Shown here piece after piece: positions 38,973 through 47,826 of a DNA stretch of 64,000 nt. The first letter of the stretch is position 1. Every line of letters begins with the position of its first letter. Location: the NCBI RefSeq assembly GCF_029193885.1, contig NZ_JARFVB010000001.1, positions 744,001 to 808,000 on the forward strand. Direction: 5' to 3'. Origin of the DNA: Flagellimonas yonaguniensis (GTDB lineage Bacteria > Bacteroidota > Bacteroidia > Flavobacteriales > Flavobacteriaceae). A program made the translations under genes and the position numbers. The notes below the pieces were generated by a model, which saw only the letters and a program-made list of their open reading frames with translations, ran no database searches and had not been told where the DNA came from.

Positions 38973-39257
38973 CTATTTCATATCCAGATGAATCCCATCC
39001 AGAAGAACATCAAGTAAGCCTTCCCAATCCATAATCGCCCACAAAATGGGAAAAATAAAAAGCAAGTAAGCAATTGCACAGTTCAACCGATTCTTCTTTA
39101 TGAAGATGATAACCAAGTATACAAGGATATAGTATAGAAACAGAATGCCAAAGGCAACACTGAACATGGGCATGAACCCACCCATAAAAAGTGTTGCAAT
39201 ACTGCCTATGCAAAGTAGTACCAGTACAACTTTGGTTACATTTTTCAGTTTATCCAT
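38973..39257 (-). CDS. Small hypothetical membrane protein
   Basis: About 94 residues from the ATG at 39255-39257 (another ATG four codons upstream). Three hydrophobic segments are seen (KVVLVLLCIGSIATLFMG; FSVAFGILFLYYILVYLVIIF; CAIAYLLFIFPILWAIM) with a short charged loop IKKNRLN. No family recognised. Convergent with the pseudouridine synthase gene, 12 bases apart. It may be real because the hydrophobic pattern is regular and the length fits the space between neighbours, but coding is not proven. Confidence 0.55.
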   Translation of the reverse strand: MDKLKNVTKVVLVLLCIGSIATLFMGGFMPMFSVAFGILFLYYILVYLVIIFIKKNRLNCAIAYLLFIFPILWAIMDWEGLLDVLLDGIHLDMK

Positions 39258-39324
39258 CGATGATGTCAAGAAATTAGGTTCGACAAGTAACTAAGTTCTA
39301 TAATTTATTTCGAAGGATGGGTCT

Positions 39325-39361
39325 GGAATTGATGAATGCCCTTTTTGGATTGATGGATTTC
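39325..39361 (-). repeat. 3' flanking repeat, copy 1
   Basis: Begins GGAATTGATGAATGCC and ends GGATTGATGGATTT on the + strand. A similar stretch of the same length lies at 41923-41959. Both sit directly after (or touching) the stop of a minus-strand gene, here the DUF5916 gene. Confidence 0.5.
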
Positions 39362-39363
39362 AA

Positions 39364-41553
39364 TTACCTGTTAAACCAATACGTAAACTTGATCGTCAAC
39401 GACCACAGATTTCCTTCAAGCGGGGATAATTGCTCATTGTTGTTAAATACAAGGAACAGGTCAGAAGCAGGGGCATAGCGCCATTGCAATCGGGAGTTGA
39501 TGCCAAAATTGTTGCTCTGTTCGTTGTATTGGAACAGCGTATTCCAAAACAGCTTGTTGGTAAAGGTAATGTCAGCCTCAGTGCCCACCAGCCAAAAATC
39601 CGTGGTGTACCATGGTTCGGGCAAATCCAGGTTATTGTAACTCAGCCTGGCGCCCAAACTCACGTAGGGTTGAAAACGATAGCCCAATTCCGCATTGATA
39701 TTGGAACGGTATCCCCCCGAAAAATAGCGCCCCAATCGGGAAGTCAAGTTGTAGGTAAACAAATTTTTGGGCCGTGAATTGTATGAAATATAAACCCCGT
39801 TCCAATGGTGGCGTGTACCTGCCGCTAGTTCCTCTTGGCCCGTGTTCGTAGGGTCAAACGGAGCCAATAGCTGCACATATTCGTTAAAAACATCGAGACT
39901 CAAAGAGCTACGGTCCAGAAAATTCAAGGCATACCCAACAATGGATACGTAGTCCGTGGAGTTCATGCTCGGGTCGAAGTAGTAAAAGCCCTTGTATTGG
40001 GGTCCATGGCTCACTATTTTTTCACTTGCAGGCAGGAACAGATACCCTACCGAACCTTCCAGTTTAATGTAATTGTTCCGTGGCACAAAACCCACTTCGG
40101 AGGTAAAGTTTTCAGATATATATTCTTGTTGAACGCGCCAGCTCCACTTTCGACTGCTATAAGCTAAATGGGCACCTTGAGCCATTCCGTTATAGGAGGA
40201 ATCAGGACCGAAGGATTTCAACATGAACATCTTCCCGTTGTATTTGTTGTCCGTCGAGGCCAAATTGTATTCCAATCCAAGGTTTCTATTGAATTTGGTG
40301 TATTCCGATTTCAAATCATCGGTCAACGCATTGTAATCCAACGACTCCTTGTTCACGAACATTAAACCTATATTGGAGCGTGAAAACACTTTTTGCTGCA
40401 ACGAAAGCACTGCAAAGTTTTGACTGGGCAGGCCTGTTTCGTCTATTTTATCGGTTTGCATGTCCATCAAACCCAAACGGAGATTTCTATTCAAGTTTCC
40501 GCTTACACGGGCACCAGCGATGATAGGCACACCCAATCCAATTCTACGTGAAAAGAACGGACGGATTTCATCGTACCCAAAATTGGCAAAGAGGTCGGCA
40601 TTTTCAAGGAAAAACTGTCGTCTTTCCGGGAAAAAGAGTTCAAACCGGGTCAAATTGGCTACTTGGCGGTCAGCTTCCGCTTGCGAGAAATCGGGGTTGA
40701 TGGTCAGGTCCAAATTCAAGGAAGAAGTAAGCCCCAACTTTACATCTCCACCTACCTTAAACTCATTATCGTAGGTAATATCCTCGATGCTCGAATTGCC
40801 CACTGTTCCCAGTACATAGGGAATAATGGAATAATTGAGTCCTTGTTTTGGCGGTGGGTTGTCCCAGACCATAGTGCCGGTGTAGGCCAAAGAGGCTGTT
40901 GGGAATTGCCTTGGTATAGGCGTCCAACTCGATTTTTCATTGGTGCTCAAATCCAGTCTGGAAAAATTCACGCCCCATTCGGTAACATCTTTTTCATAAC
41001 GGATGGATTTAAACGGGATGGCCATTTCCACCACCCATTTATCCTCATGATTCCGTACTTCGGATACCCATTTGCTATCCCAATTGAGGTCAATACTGCC
41101 TCCGTTGGACATGGTACCGTCCCATTGGGCACCATAGGCGTTTGCCCCAAAACTAAACCCTGTGGTCTGGTTATTGAACGGGTCCATGAACAACAGGAAA
41201 TTGTCGTTGCCTCCAAAGGAGAAATCCCTTCGGAGCGATTCCACCACATAGGTGTTTCCGGGTGTTTTGAAAAAGGTGGCCAAGAGATAGAGTTGCCGTT
41301 CGTCGTAGGCCATTTTCACTTCCGAGGGTTGTGTGGCCTTTCGGTCGTCCATGGGCAACACCATAAAAAAGTCCTTGGCAGGTTCTGCTTTTTGCCAAGT
41401 GGCCTCGTTCCCCTTACCATCTATGGTAAGAGTTTCATTGGTTTTATACAGGTGTATCTTGTAATCGGCATTTGCCTTTTGGGCATGGGAAAATGCACAA
41501 AAGAGCATAGCAATGGCTATGGAAACGGGGGTTGAAAAGTGTCGGTTGATCAT
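39364..41553 (-). CDS. CBM9-like / DUF5916 outer-membrane protein
   Basis: A 729-residue exported protein from the ATG at 41551-41553 (an earlier ATG at 41601 would precede the promoter-like motif). Signal peptide ends FSHAQ. Residues about 30-220 are a carbohydrate-binding family 9-like beta-sandwich (LTIDGKGNEATWQKAEPA; DERQLYLLATFF; WVVEMAIPFKSIRY). The rest is DUF5916, a beta-barrel found widely in Bacteroidota (LDLTINPDFSQAEADRQVAN; FELFFPERRQFFLENADLF; FFSRRIGLG). It ends with aromatic residues usual for barrels. Function unknown; possibly linked to envelope or nutrient processing. It is followed by the M1 peptidase gene upstream on the same strand, with a long gap. Confidence 0.85.
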   Translation of the reverse strand: MINRHFSTPVSIAIAMLFCAFSHAQKANADYKIHLYKTNETLTIDGKGNEATWQKAEPAKDFFMVLPMDDRKATQPSEVKMAYDERQLYLLATFFKTPGNTYVVESLRRDFSFGGNDNFLLFMDPFNNQTTGFSFGANAYGAQWDGTMSNGGSIDLNWDSKWVSEVRNHEDKWVVEMAIPFKSIRYEKDVTEWGVNFSRLDLSTNEKSSWTPIPRQFPTASLAYTGTMVWDNPPPKQGLNYSIIPYVLGTVGNSSIEDITYDNEFKVGGDVKLGLTSSLNLDLTINPDFSQAEADRQVANLTRFELFFPERRQFFLENADLFANFGYDEIRPFFSRRIGLGVPIIAGARVSGNLNRNLRLGLMDMQTDKIDETGLPSQNFAVLSLQQKVFSRSNIGLMFVNKESLDYNALTDDLKSEYTKFNRNLGLEYNLASTDNKYNGKMFMLKSFGPDSSYNGMAQGAHLAYSSRKWSWRVQQEYISENFTSEVGFVPRNNYIKLEGSVGYLFLPASEKIVSHGPQYKGFYYFDPSMNSTDYVSIVGYALNFLDRSSLSLDVFNEYVQLLAPFDPTNTGQEELAAGTRHHWNGVYISYNSRPKNLFTYNLTSRLGRYFSGGYRSNINAELGYRFQPYVSLGARLSYNNLDLPEPWYTTDFWLVGTEADITFTNKLFWNTLFQYNEQSNNFGINSRLQWRYAPASDLFLVFNNNEQLSPLEGNLWSLTIKFTYWFNR

Positions 41554-41569
41554 TGTTCGTTTAGTATGG

Positions 41570-41602
41570 TAAATGTAATAATTTACCTTGAATTTTAACA
41601 AT
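41570..41602 (-). promoter_or_regulatory. Putative promoter of the DUF5916 gene
   Basis: On the minus strand ATTG (41599-41602) and TACATTTA (41570-41577) lie 21 bases apart, close to the TTG ... TAnnTTTG pattern, 16 bases upstream of the ATG at 41553. One base of the -7 box differs from consensus. Confidence 0.4.
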
Positions 41603-41957
41603 GAATCAAAATGAGTGTGGTTAAAACATCAAATATTTGGATTTTGTGAAAATTATTGCTTTTTGAATGGGGTGTTGGCAGAGGCTTTGGTGTTGTACTT
41701 ATAGGTAGTGTTCAACTGTCAATCTATGGTTGTTAATTGTCATCAGTTGATTTTGTTTTTATTCATGAATTTTTCAACCATCACTTTTTGATTGATTATT
41801 AATTGTAATCCAAACATTATAATCAGTTTGCTGCCGATTTTATAGATGTGATCTGTAATAATCAATGATATCGATTGATGACTGAAACAAGTTCAGCTAT
41901 TTTTTCTGGTCAAATCCCATTGGGAATTGACTAATGCTTTTTATGGATTGACGGATT
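41603..41957. other. AT-rich intergenic stretch without a gene
   Basis: No convincing ORF is seen. The stretch is AT-rich, carries a small near-palindrome (TCCCATTGGGA at about 41915-41925) and, at its right end, the second copy of the repeat that also follows the DUF5916 gene. It probably holds the 3' end of the M1 peptidase transcript and the upstream region of the DUF5916 gene. Confidence 0.5.
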
Positions 41958-41959
41958 TT
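41923..41959 (-). repeat. 3' flanking repeat, copy 2
   Basis: Begins GGAATTGACTAATGC and ends GGATTGACGGATTTTA; about four in five bases match copy 1 at 39325-39361 (one single-base shift). It touches the M1 peptidase stop codon. Confidence 0.5.
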
Positions 41960-43553
41960 ACATCTCCCCCATATCCTCAAACAAAGTCCATTCGTTTGGG
42001 TCGAGCACAATGGAATCAGGTTGGTCTATGCTTTCAATTTGGATGTTCTGGTTCCGTTGGTCCACTTCAATGGTTTTGATGGTCAGTTTGCCATCTTTTA
42101 CCACTCCTATTTCCAAAGGAAATTGGAAAACATGGTGGTCTTGTACTTGCTGTATGTTGAGGTTGATGTTTCCATTGCTGTGATTCCAGCCCCATTTGAT
42201 TTGTGGATGGCCCTTCACAAACAGCCATTGCTCAAAAAAGGATTCCAAATCCTCGCCCGATGTCTCTTCCATCACATGTCGAAAATCGTCCGTAAGCACA
42301 TTGCTGTTCTGGTAAGTGGCGTAATAGTTTTGGATGCCCTCCCAAAATATACCATCGCCCAATCGATGACGGAGCATGTTCAACACCCAACCTCCTTTTT
42401 GATAGGTATTGGTGCTCAATACTTTCATTGGGTCCTTAATGCTGAGGTCGACAATGGGTGCAGGATTTTTTCTGTAATAATCAAAGATTTCTTTTTTGTC
42501 GATGGCCAGTTCCTCTTTTCGGCGCTCATCGCCATATTCACTTTCGAGGTAAAGGATACTAAAGTAAGTGGCAAATCCTTCACTCAACCACACATGGTTC
42601 CAACTTTTCTCTGTAGCGGAATTCCCAAACCATTGATGGGCGATTTCGTGTGCAATCAAGGGTTCCACCGTTTTGTTGCCCGTTACCGAATTTTCAAAAT
42701 ATGCGATGGTCCCCGCATTTTCCAATCCGCCCCATTGGGTCTTGGCCTGCATATTGGCCAATTTGGCATAGGAATAAGGTCCGATATGTCCGATGAAATA
42801 TTCAAGCACATTTCCAGCCACGGTATAATCGCCAAAGCCCTCCAATCGATTTTGAGGATACACCCATGCGGAAACCTCAATATCATCAACCATGCCCACC
42901 AATCTAGAGGCGAACTGGGTAACGCCAATGGTCATTACCTTCGTGGCCACAGGAGCAGGTTCGTTGTAAATAGTGATTTTATAACCGTTTTCCAGATTAC
43001 TTTCCTCCACTTTTTTGCCTGTTGCCACCACATCGTAGTGGTCGGGGGCGGTAATTTGAAATTCCACGCTCGCCTTGTCGTACGGATGGTCCACGGATGG
43101 CAACCAATGTCTCGCCAAGTTGGGCCAGTTGTCGCCAAAAAAGGAGCGCTTGCCAAATTTTGTGGTAGCGATGACCAAGCCCCTTTCGGGAACCCCTTGG
43201 AATTTGATGGTATAGGTCTGGATGGAATCCGCCGATGCCTTCGGAACAATATTTATTTTGTTGTTGGCATAGGTGTAATCCGCCTTGGAACCATTTTCCA
43301 AAACACTGGTCACTTCCATTCCAAACTTACCCGATTTTTCAATGAGGTCCAATGCAAAAGGCACCGCATTTTCCTTAAATTGGACGGTAACCTGTGTTTC
43401 CCCTTTGATCTCGTTGGATGCATCATTCAAGTGAAGTGCAAAAACATAATTTTGAATATCGATCGATTCATTTTTTTCGTAGATATCCTGAGCTATGGAA
43501 AAATGGAGTAGACCAAGAAAAAGAAATACGCTGAGTGTGATTTTGGTTGACAT
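41958..43553 (-). CDS. M1-family zinc aminopeptidase, exported
   Basis: A 531-residue gluzincin peptidase with an N-terminal signal (LFLGLLHFSIAQ). The zinc site is HEIAHQWFGNSATEKSWNH (H302, E303, H306) with the third ligand E325 in VWLSEGFATYF. The upstream exopeptidase loop is TQWGGLENAGTIAYFE, a variant of the GxMEN motif with Leu in place of Met. Length is shorter than the large aminopeptidase N, as in many Bacteroidota M1 enzymes. It removes N-terminal residues from peptides in the periplasm or outside the cell. Transcribed in the same direction as the arginine genes, 51 bases beyond argH, but probably separate. Confidence 0.92.
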   Translation of the reverse strand: MSTKITLSVFLFLGLLHFSIAQDIYEKNESIDIQNYVFALHLNDASNEIKGETQVTVQFKENAVPFALDLIEKSGKFGMEVTSVLENGSKADYTYANNKINIVPKASADSIQTYTIKFQGVPERGLVIATTKFGKRSFFGDNWPNLARHWLPSVDHPYDKASVEFQITAPDHYDVVATGKKVEESNLENGYKITIYNEPAPVATKVMTIGVTQFASRLVGMVDDIEVSAWVYPQNRLEGFGDYTVAGNVLEYFIGHIGPYSYAKLANMQAKTQWGGLENAGTIAYFENSVTGNKTVEPLIAHEIAHQWFGNSATEKSWNHVWLSEGFATYFSILYLESEYGDERRKEELAIDKKEIFDYYRKNPAPIVDLSIKDPMKVLSTNTYQKGGWVLNMLRHRLGDGIFWEGIQNYYATYQNSNVLTDDFRHVMEETSGEDLESFFEQWLFVKGHPQIKWGWNHSNGNINLNIQQVQDHHVFQFPLEIGVVKDGKLTIKTIEVDQRNQNIQIESIDQPDSIVLDPNEWTLFEDMGEM

Positions 43554-43604
43554 AAATTCGAGTTGAAAGCTGATGGGTTAAATTTTCAGCCTAATTTATC
43601 CAAT

Positions 43605-44888
43605 TTATGCCAAAACTTTTTCCATTTTTTCTTTTATCTGCTCCAAACACAGATTGCCCAAGCTACCTTCGTGGGTATGGTCAATGTCCCGTTTCGGTTT
43701 AAAATTGCCATTTTCTATGGCCTTGCCCATGGTTTTATAGGCATCACGGAAGGGCATTCCACTTTTTACGAGTTCGTTCAAGGTGTCCACACTAAAGAGG
43801 TAATCATATTTGGGGTCGTCCAAAATGGATTTGTTCACTTTGATCTCCTTTAGGCTGAAGGTCATCATTTCCAAACAGGCGTGCATGTCTTGCAATGCTG
43901 GAACAATTACTTCCTTTACCAGTTGAAGGTCCCTGTGATAGCCACTGGGTAAATTGTTCATGATCATGATCAATTGATTGGGTACTGCTTGAATCTTATT
44001 GCACTTGGCCCTGATCAATTCGAACACATCAGGATTTTTCTTATGCGGCATAATGCTGCTTCCCGTGGTCAATTCATTGGGGAATGAGATAAAATCAAAA
44101 TTCTGACTCATGTACAAGCAAATGTCCATTGCCATTTTGGATAGGGTAGCGGCCACGCTCGAAATTCCGAAAGCAGTGGCTTTTTCCACTTTTCCACGCC
44201 CCATTTGAGCGGCCACTACATTGTATTTTTGTGTGGCAAACTCCATTTCAGTAGTGGTAAAACTTCTATCAATGGGGAAGGAGCTTCCATAACCTGCTGC
44301 ACTTCCCAAGGGGTTTTGGTCAGTAACTTTATGAGCGGCCTGTACAAAGTATAGATCGTCCACCAAACTCTCGGCATAAGCTGAAAACCATAGCCCAAAT
44401 GAGGACGGCATGGCTATTTGCAAATGCGTATACCCAGGCAGCAACACATTTTTGTACTTGTCTGCGAGTTTCATCAATAGATCAAACAGGGTTTTTACCT
44501 GACCCTTGATTTCGGTCAACTCATCTTTAAGGTACAATTGCATGGCTACCAAAACCTGATCGTTTCTGGAACGGGCTGAATGGATTTTTTTACCCGTATC
44601 CCCTAATTTTTCGGTCAGCAGAAACTCAATTTTGGAGTGCATGTCCTCAAAATCATCCTCAATGGTAAACGTTCCCTTTTCAATGTCCTTGGCGATGACA
44701 TCCAAAGCCTTTACAAGGTCTTTGGCCTCATCTTCGGAAATCAATCCCACTTTGCCCAGCATTTTGGCGTGTGCCTTAGAGGCGATAACGTCATATTTTG
44801 CCAATACCAAATCCAATTCTCGGTCGTTGCCTACGGTAAAATGGTCTATTTTTTTATCGGTACTGAATCCTTTGTCCCAGAGTTTCAT
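43605..44888 (-). CDS. argH: Argininosuccinate lyase
   Basis: A 427-residue member of the fumarase/aspartase superfamily. The signature GSSIMPHKKNPDVFEL carries the catalytic Ser loop, and IHSARSRNDQVLVAMQLYL and VLLPGYTHLQIAMPSSFGLW are the other two conserved regions. It splits argininosuccinate into arginine and fumarate, the final step. It is the last gene of the arginine operon. The gap to argE (73 bases) holds a palindromic repeat element. Slightly shorter than enterobacterial ArgH. Confidence 0.96.
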   Translation of the reverse strand: MKLWDKGFSTDKKIDHFTVGNDRELDLVLAKYDVIASKAHAKMLGKVGLISEDEAKDLVKALDVIAKDIEKGTFTIEDDFEDMHSKIEFLLTEKLGDTGKKIHSARSRNDQVLVAMQLYLKDELTEIKGQVKTLFDLLMKLADKYKNVLLPGYTHLQIAMPSSFGLWFSAYAESLVDDLYFVQAAHKVTDQNPLGSAAGYGSSFPIDRSFTTTEMEFATQKYNVVAAQMGRGKVEKATAFGISSVAATLSKMAMDICLYMSQNFDFISFPNELTTGSSIMPHKKNPDVFELIRAKCNKIQAVPNQLIMIMNNLPSGYHRDLQLVKEVIVPALQDMHACLEMMTFSLKEIKVNKSILDDPKYDYLFSVDTLNELVKSGMPFRDAYKTMGKAIENGNFKPKRDIDHTHEGSLGNLCLEQIKEKMEKVLA

Positions 44889-44899
44889 AGTTTTTCTTT

Positions 44900-44960
44900 T
44901 GTCATTCCCATGAAGATGGGAATCATGTTAATTCATTCTCGACTGCGCTCGAACTGACAG
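44900..44960. repeat. TGTCAT...TGACAG palindromic element A
   Basis: Between argE and argH. Left half is a perfect hairpin ATTCCCAT-GAAG-ATGGGAAT (44904-44923); the right half is CTCGACTGCGCTCGA followed by ACTGACAG. Same building plan as the elements at 49761 and 52029. Confidence 0.75.
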
Positions 44961-44961
44961 G

Positions 44962-46032
44962 TTATTGTAAAAATCCCGTTAGGGTTTTAATGTAAATGTC
45001 TATGCCTTCCTCTATTTCGTTCACAAAAATAAATTCGTTGGCCGAGTGAGATCGTGTACTGTCACCAGGCCCCAATTTTACCGATTGGCAAGTCAGAGCA
45101 GCTTGATCGGACAAGGTTGGCGAACCATAGGTTTTTCTTCCAAGGGCCAATCCGCTTTTAACCAGATCATGATCAGGGTCAATGCAGGATGAATTCAAAC
45201 GCAAGGAGCGAGGCGTCATTTTGCAAGGTGCTTCTTTTTGAAGGATATCGGCAATTTCCTGATTGCTGTAACAATCGTTCACTCGCACGTCGATTACCAA
45301 ATCCACATGGCCGGGCACTACGTTGTGCTGGTTTCCTGCACTGATTTGAGTCGTGGTCAGTTTTACTTCACCAAGCGCATCTGAAACTTTATCAAAAGAG
45401 TAATCCTTGAGCCATTGTAAAACCTCAATGGTGTTGTAAATGGCATTGTTGTCGTTGGGATGTGCCGCGTGCGAGGGAGTTCCATCGACCACAGCGTCAA
45501 AGACCACCAACCCTTTTTCCGCAATGGCCAAGTCCATCAAGGTGGGTTCGCCCACAATGGCCACATCAATTTTTGGTAGAATGGGAAGTAAGGCCCTGAT
45601 GCTTTTCTCTCCTGCATCTTCTTCTTCTCCCGTGGCAGCCATAATAATGTTGTGGTTCAGGTCTTCTTTTTCATAAAAATGAACGAAGGTGGCCAGTAGG
45701 GATACCAAACAGCCGCCTGCATCATTGCTGCCTAATCCGTACAGCTTTCCATCCTCTACATGGGCGTCAAAAGGGTCTTTGGTGTAGGCACTGTTTGGTT
45801 TCACGGTATCATGATGGGAATTGAGCAATAGGCTTGGTTTGCTTTCATCAAAATGCTTGTTGAATGCGTATATGTTGTTGTGCTGTCTTTGGGTCTCTAT
45901 CCCAAAACCCTGCAGAAATGCCTCTATGGCATTACCTGTTTTGTCCTCTTCACCAGAAAAGGAGGGTGTGCCAATAAGTTTTTTCAGCAGTTCAATGGCT
46001 TTTTCAGTCAGTATGTCTTGGTTTACTTTCAT
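44962..46032 (-). CDS. argE: M20-family N-acyl-L-ornithine deacylase
   Basis: A 356-residue M20 zinc deacylase from the ATG at 46030-46032; the longer open frame to 46128 lies inside argB. Zinc/catalytic blocks: LLLNSHHDTVKPN (His, Asp), DGKLYGLGSNDAGGCLVSLL (metal-bridging Asp), MAATGEEEDAGEKS (catalytic Glu-Glu) and HSANEFIFVNEIEEG (last His). It removes the acyl group from N-acylornithine or N-acylcitrulline. With an N-acylornithine carbamoyltransferase in the same operon, N-acylcitrulline is the more likely substrate. It overlaps argB by 4 bases (ATGA). Confidence 0.9.
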   Translation of the reverse strand: MKVNQDILTEKAIELLKKLIGTPSFSGEEDKTGNAIEAFLQGFGIETQRQHNNIYAFNKHFDESKPSLLLNSHHDTVKPNSAYTKDPFDAHVEDGKLYGLGSNDAGGCLVSLLATFVHFYEKEDLNHNIIMAATGEEEDAGEKSIRALLPILPKIDVAIVGEPTLMDLAIAEKGLVVFDAVVDGTPSHAAHPNDNNAIYNTIEVLQWLKDYSFDKVSDALGEVKLTTTQISAGNQHNVVPGHVDLVIDVRVNDCYSNQEIADILQKEAPCKMTPRSLRLNSSCIDPDHDLVKSGLALGRKTYGSPTLSDQAALTCQSVKLGPGDSTRSHSANEFIFVNEIEEGIDIYIKTLTGFLQ

Positions 46033-46808
46033 AAGGTCAATGTCGTATATTCTGAATTGTCTGCCTCGAGCATTTCGGTGTTCCCTACGCAAACTTTGGA
46101 TACTTTGTTGCGGAGGGCATAAAAACAATTGTGCATTTTTGGAAGCATACCGTCTGCAATGATGCCATAGGCCAAAAGTTCATCATAGCCATTCGAATCG
46201 ATATGTTGAATCACTGAGTTTTCATCCTCAACATTTTGAAGCACGCCTTTTTTCTCGAAGCAATAATATAGTGTGGTCTCGAACTGTTCGGACATGGCAA
46301 TGGCCAATTCAGCCGCAATGGTATCGGCGTTGGTATTCAACATTTGTCCTTTTCCATCGTGGGTAAGGGCACAAAAAATAGGTGTGAATCCAGCCTGTAA
46401 TAGTTTGAAAACCCCGTAGGTGTTTACCATATCCACATCGCCCACAAAGCCAAAGTCAACATTTTTTTTAGGTCTTTTGTGTGCTCGAATGGCATCCGCA
46501 TCTGCACCGCTCATTCCAATGGCATCGGTTCCCAAAGCCTGTAATTTTGCCACTATTTTTTTACTGTACAATCCTCCGTAGACCATTATTGCAATATCCA
46601 GGGTTTCGGCATTGGTAATTCGTCTACCATTGACCATTTTGGATTCCACGCCCATTTGATTGGCCAATTCTGTGGCTTTTTTGCCTCCCCCATGGACCAA
46701 AATTTTGTTGCCGTCCATTTTAGAGAACAGTTCCAATACTCGTTTGCACCCTTCAACATCCTCAATGAGGTTGCCGCCTATTTTGACTACGGATAATTTT
46801 TGTTTCAT
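46029..46808 (-). CDS. argB: N-acylglutamate kinase
   Basis: A 259-residue amino-acid kinase. N-terminal VVKIGGNLIEDVEGC, the substrate loop KILVHGGGKKATELANQMG, and GMSGADADAIRAHKRPK mark the ArgB family, with LNTNADTIAAELAIAMSE near the nucleotide site. It phosphorylates the gamma-carboxyl of N-acetyl- or N-succinylglutamate. The neighbouring carbamoyltransferase points to the succinyl form in this operon. Coupled to argE by a 4-base overlap; 79 bases of unremarkable AT-rich sequence separate it from argF'. Confidence 0.93.
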   Translation of the reverse strand: MKQKLSVVKIGGNLIEDVEGCKRVLELFSKMDGNKILVHGGGKKATELANQMGVESKMVNGRRITNAETLDIAIMVYGGLYSKKIVAKLQALGTDAIGMSGADADAIRAHKRPKKNVDFGFVGDVDMVNTYGVFKLLQAGFTPIFCALTHDGKGQMLNTNADTIAAELAIAMSEQFETTLYYCFEKKGVLQNVEDENSVIQHIDSNGYDELLAYGIIADGMLPKMHNCFYALRNKVSKVCVGNTEMLEADNSEYTTLTL

Positions 46809-46887
46809 CTGTTTCTGTGTTATTTATATATGTGTCAGATGTCGTTCACATTTTAAGGTTGGGTTGGTAGGACAATTATAATTCATT

Positions 46888-47826
46888 TCACATATTTTCC
46901 AGTAATTTTTTCAATACAATTTGAGCTGAAAACACCCTGTTTTTGGCCTGTTCCACTACCAAGGATTGTTCACTGTCCAACACCACATCCTCTACGATCA
47001 TGTTTCTTCGAACAGGGAGGCAGTGCATGAATTTGGCTTTGCCTAGTTTCTTTTTTGTAATGGTCCAACTTTTGTCTTTGTTCAAGACCTTGCCATAGTC
47101 GGAATAGCTGCTCCAGTTTTTCACGTATACGAAATCAGCATCTTCCAATGCTTTATCTTGGTCGTATTCTATCTGACATCCTTCGGTCAATTCTGGATTG
47201 AGTTCATATCCTTCGGGATGTGTGACCACAAAATCGGCATCCTGCAATTTCATCATCTGTATAAATGAATTGGCCACAGCATGCGGCAAAGCTTTGGGAT
47301 GTGGAGCCCAGGACAAAACCACTTTTGGTTTTTTCTTGGTTTCGTTTTCCTTTAAGGTAATGGCATCTGCCAATGCTTGAAGGGGGTGTCCCACTGAACT
47401 TTCCATGTTCACCACTGGAATTGTGGCATACTTGGCAAATCCGTTGAGGACTTCTTCCGCTTCGTCTTTTTCTTTATCCACCAAATCGGCAAAAGCTCGT
47501 ATGGCAATAATGTCAGCGTACTGGGAGACCACTTGTGCGGCCTCTTTGATATGCTCCGAAGTGCCTTGGTCCATTACGGTTCCATTACCATATTCCAGCG
47601 CCCAGCCTTCGTTTCCAAAGTTCATGATCATAACTTCCATACCAAGGTTCATGGCAGCCTTTTGTGTACTTAAACGGGTTCTGAGGCTATTGTTGAAAAA
47701 CAATAGGCATATGGTTTTCCGCTTGCCCAAATCTTCAAACTGGTAAGGGTCTTTTTTTAGGATTATTGCTTCATCTACCCAATCGGGTAGGGATTCTATG
47801 TCGTTTACAGATAGATAATGCTTCAT
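46888..47826 (-). CDS. argF': N-acylornithine carbamoyltransferase (N-succinyl type likely)
   Basis: A 312-residue carbamoyltransferase of the N-acetyl/N-succinyl-ornithine branch: FFNNSLRTRLSTQKAAMNLG (carbamoyl-phosphate loop), MESSVGHPLQALADAITL, VVLSWAPHPKALPHAVANSF and FMHCLPVRRNMIV. The loop MDQGTSEHIKEAAQ carries Ser90 where, from memory, N-succinylornithine enzymes have Pro and N-acetylornithine enzymes have Glu; loss of Glu is known to favour the succinyl substrate. It turns N-acylornithine and carbamoyl phosphate into N-acylcitrulline. It overlaps argD by 4 bases. Confidence 0.92.
   Translation of the reverse strand: MKHYLSVNDIESLPDWVDEAIILKKDPYQFEDLGKRKTICLLFFNNSLRTRLSTQKAAMNLGMEVMIMNFGNEGWALEYGNGTVMDQGTSEHIKEAAQVVSQYADIIAIRAFADLVDKEKDEAEEVLNGFAKYATIPVVNMESSVGHPLQALADAITLKENETKKKPKVVLSWAPHPKALPHAVANSFIQMMKLQDADFVVTHPEGYELNPELTEGCQIEYDQDKALEDADFVYVKNWSSYSDYGKVLNKDKSWTITKKKLGKAKFMHCLPVRRNMIVEDVVLDSEQSLVVEQAKNRVFSAQIVLKKLLENM

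Noticed and set aside
40663..41535. 290-codon + strand frame opposite the DUF5916 gene
   Set aside because: Antisense to a family-matched gene; no signal peptide or domain of its own.
42021..43511. Long open frame (496 codons) on the + strand opposite the M1 peptidase
   Set aside because: It is fully antisense to a gene with a clear HEXXH zinc site and has no recognisable domain; it is a shadow frame due to codon bias.
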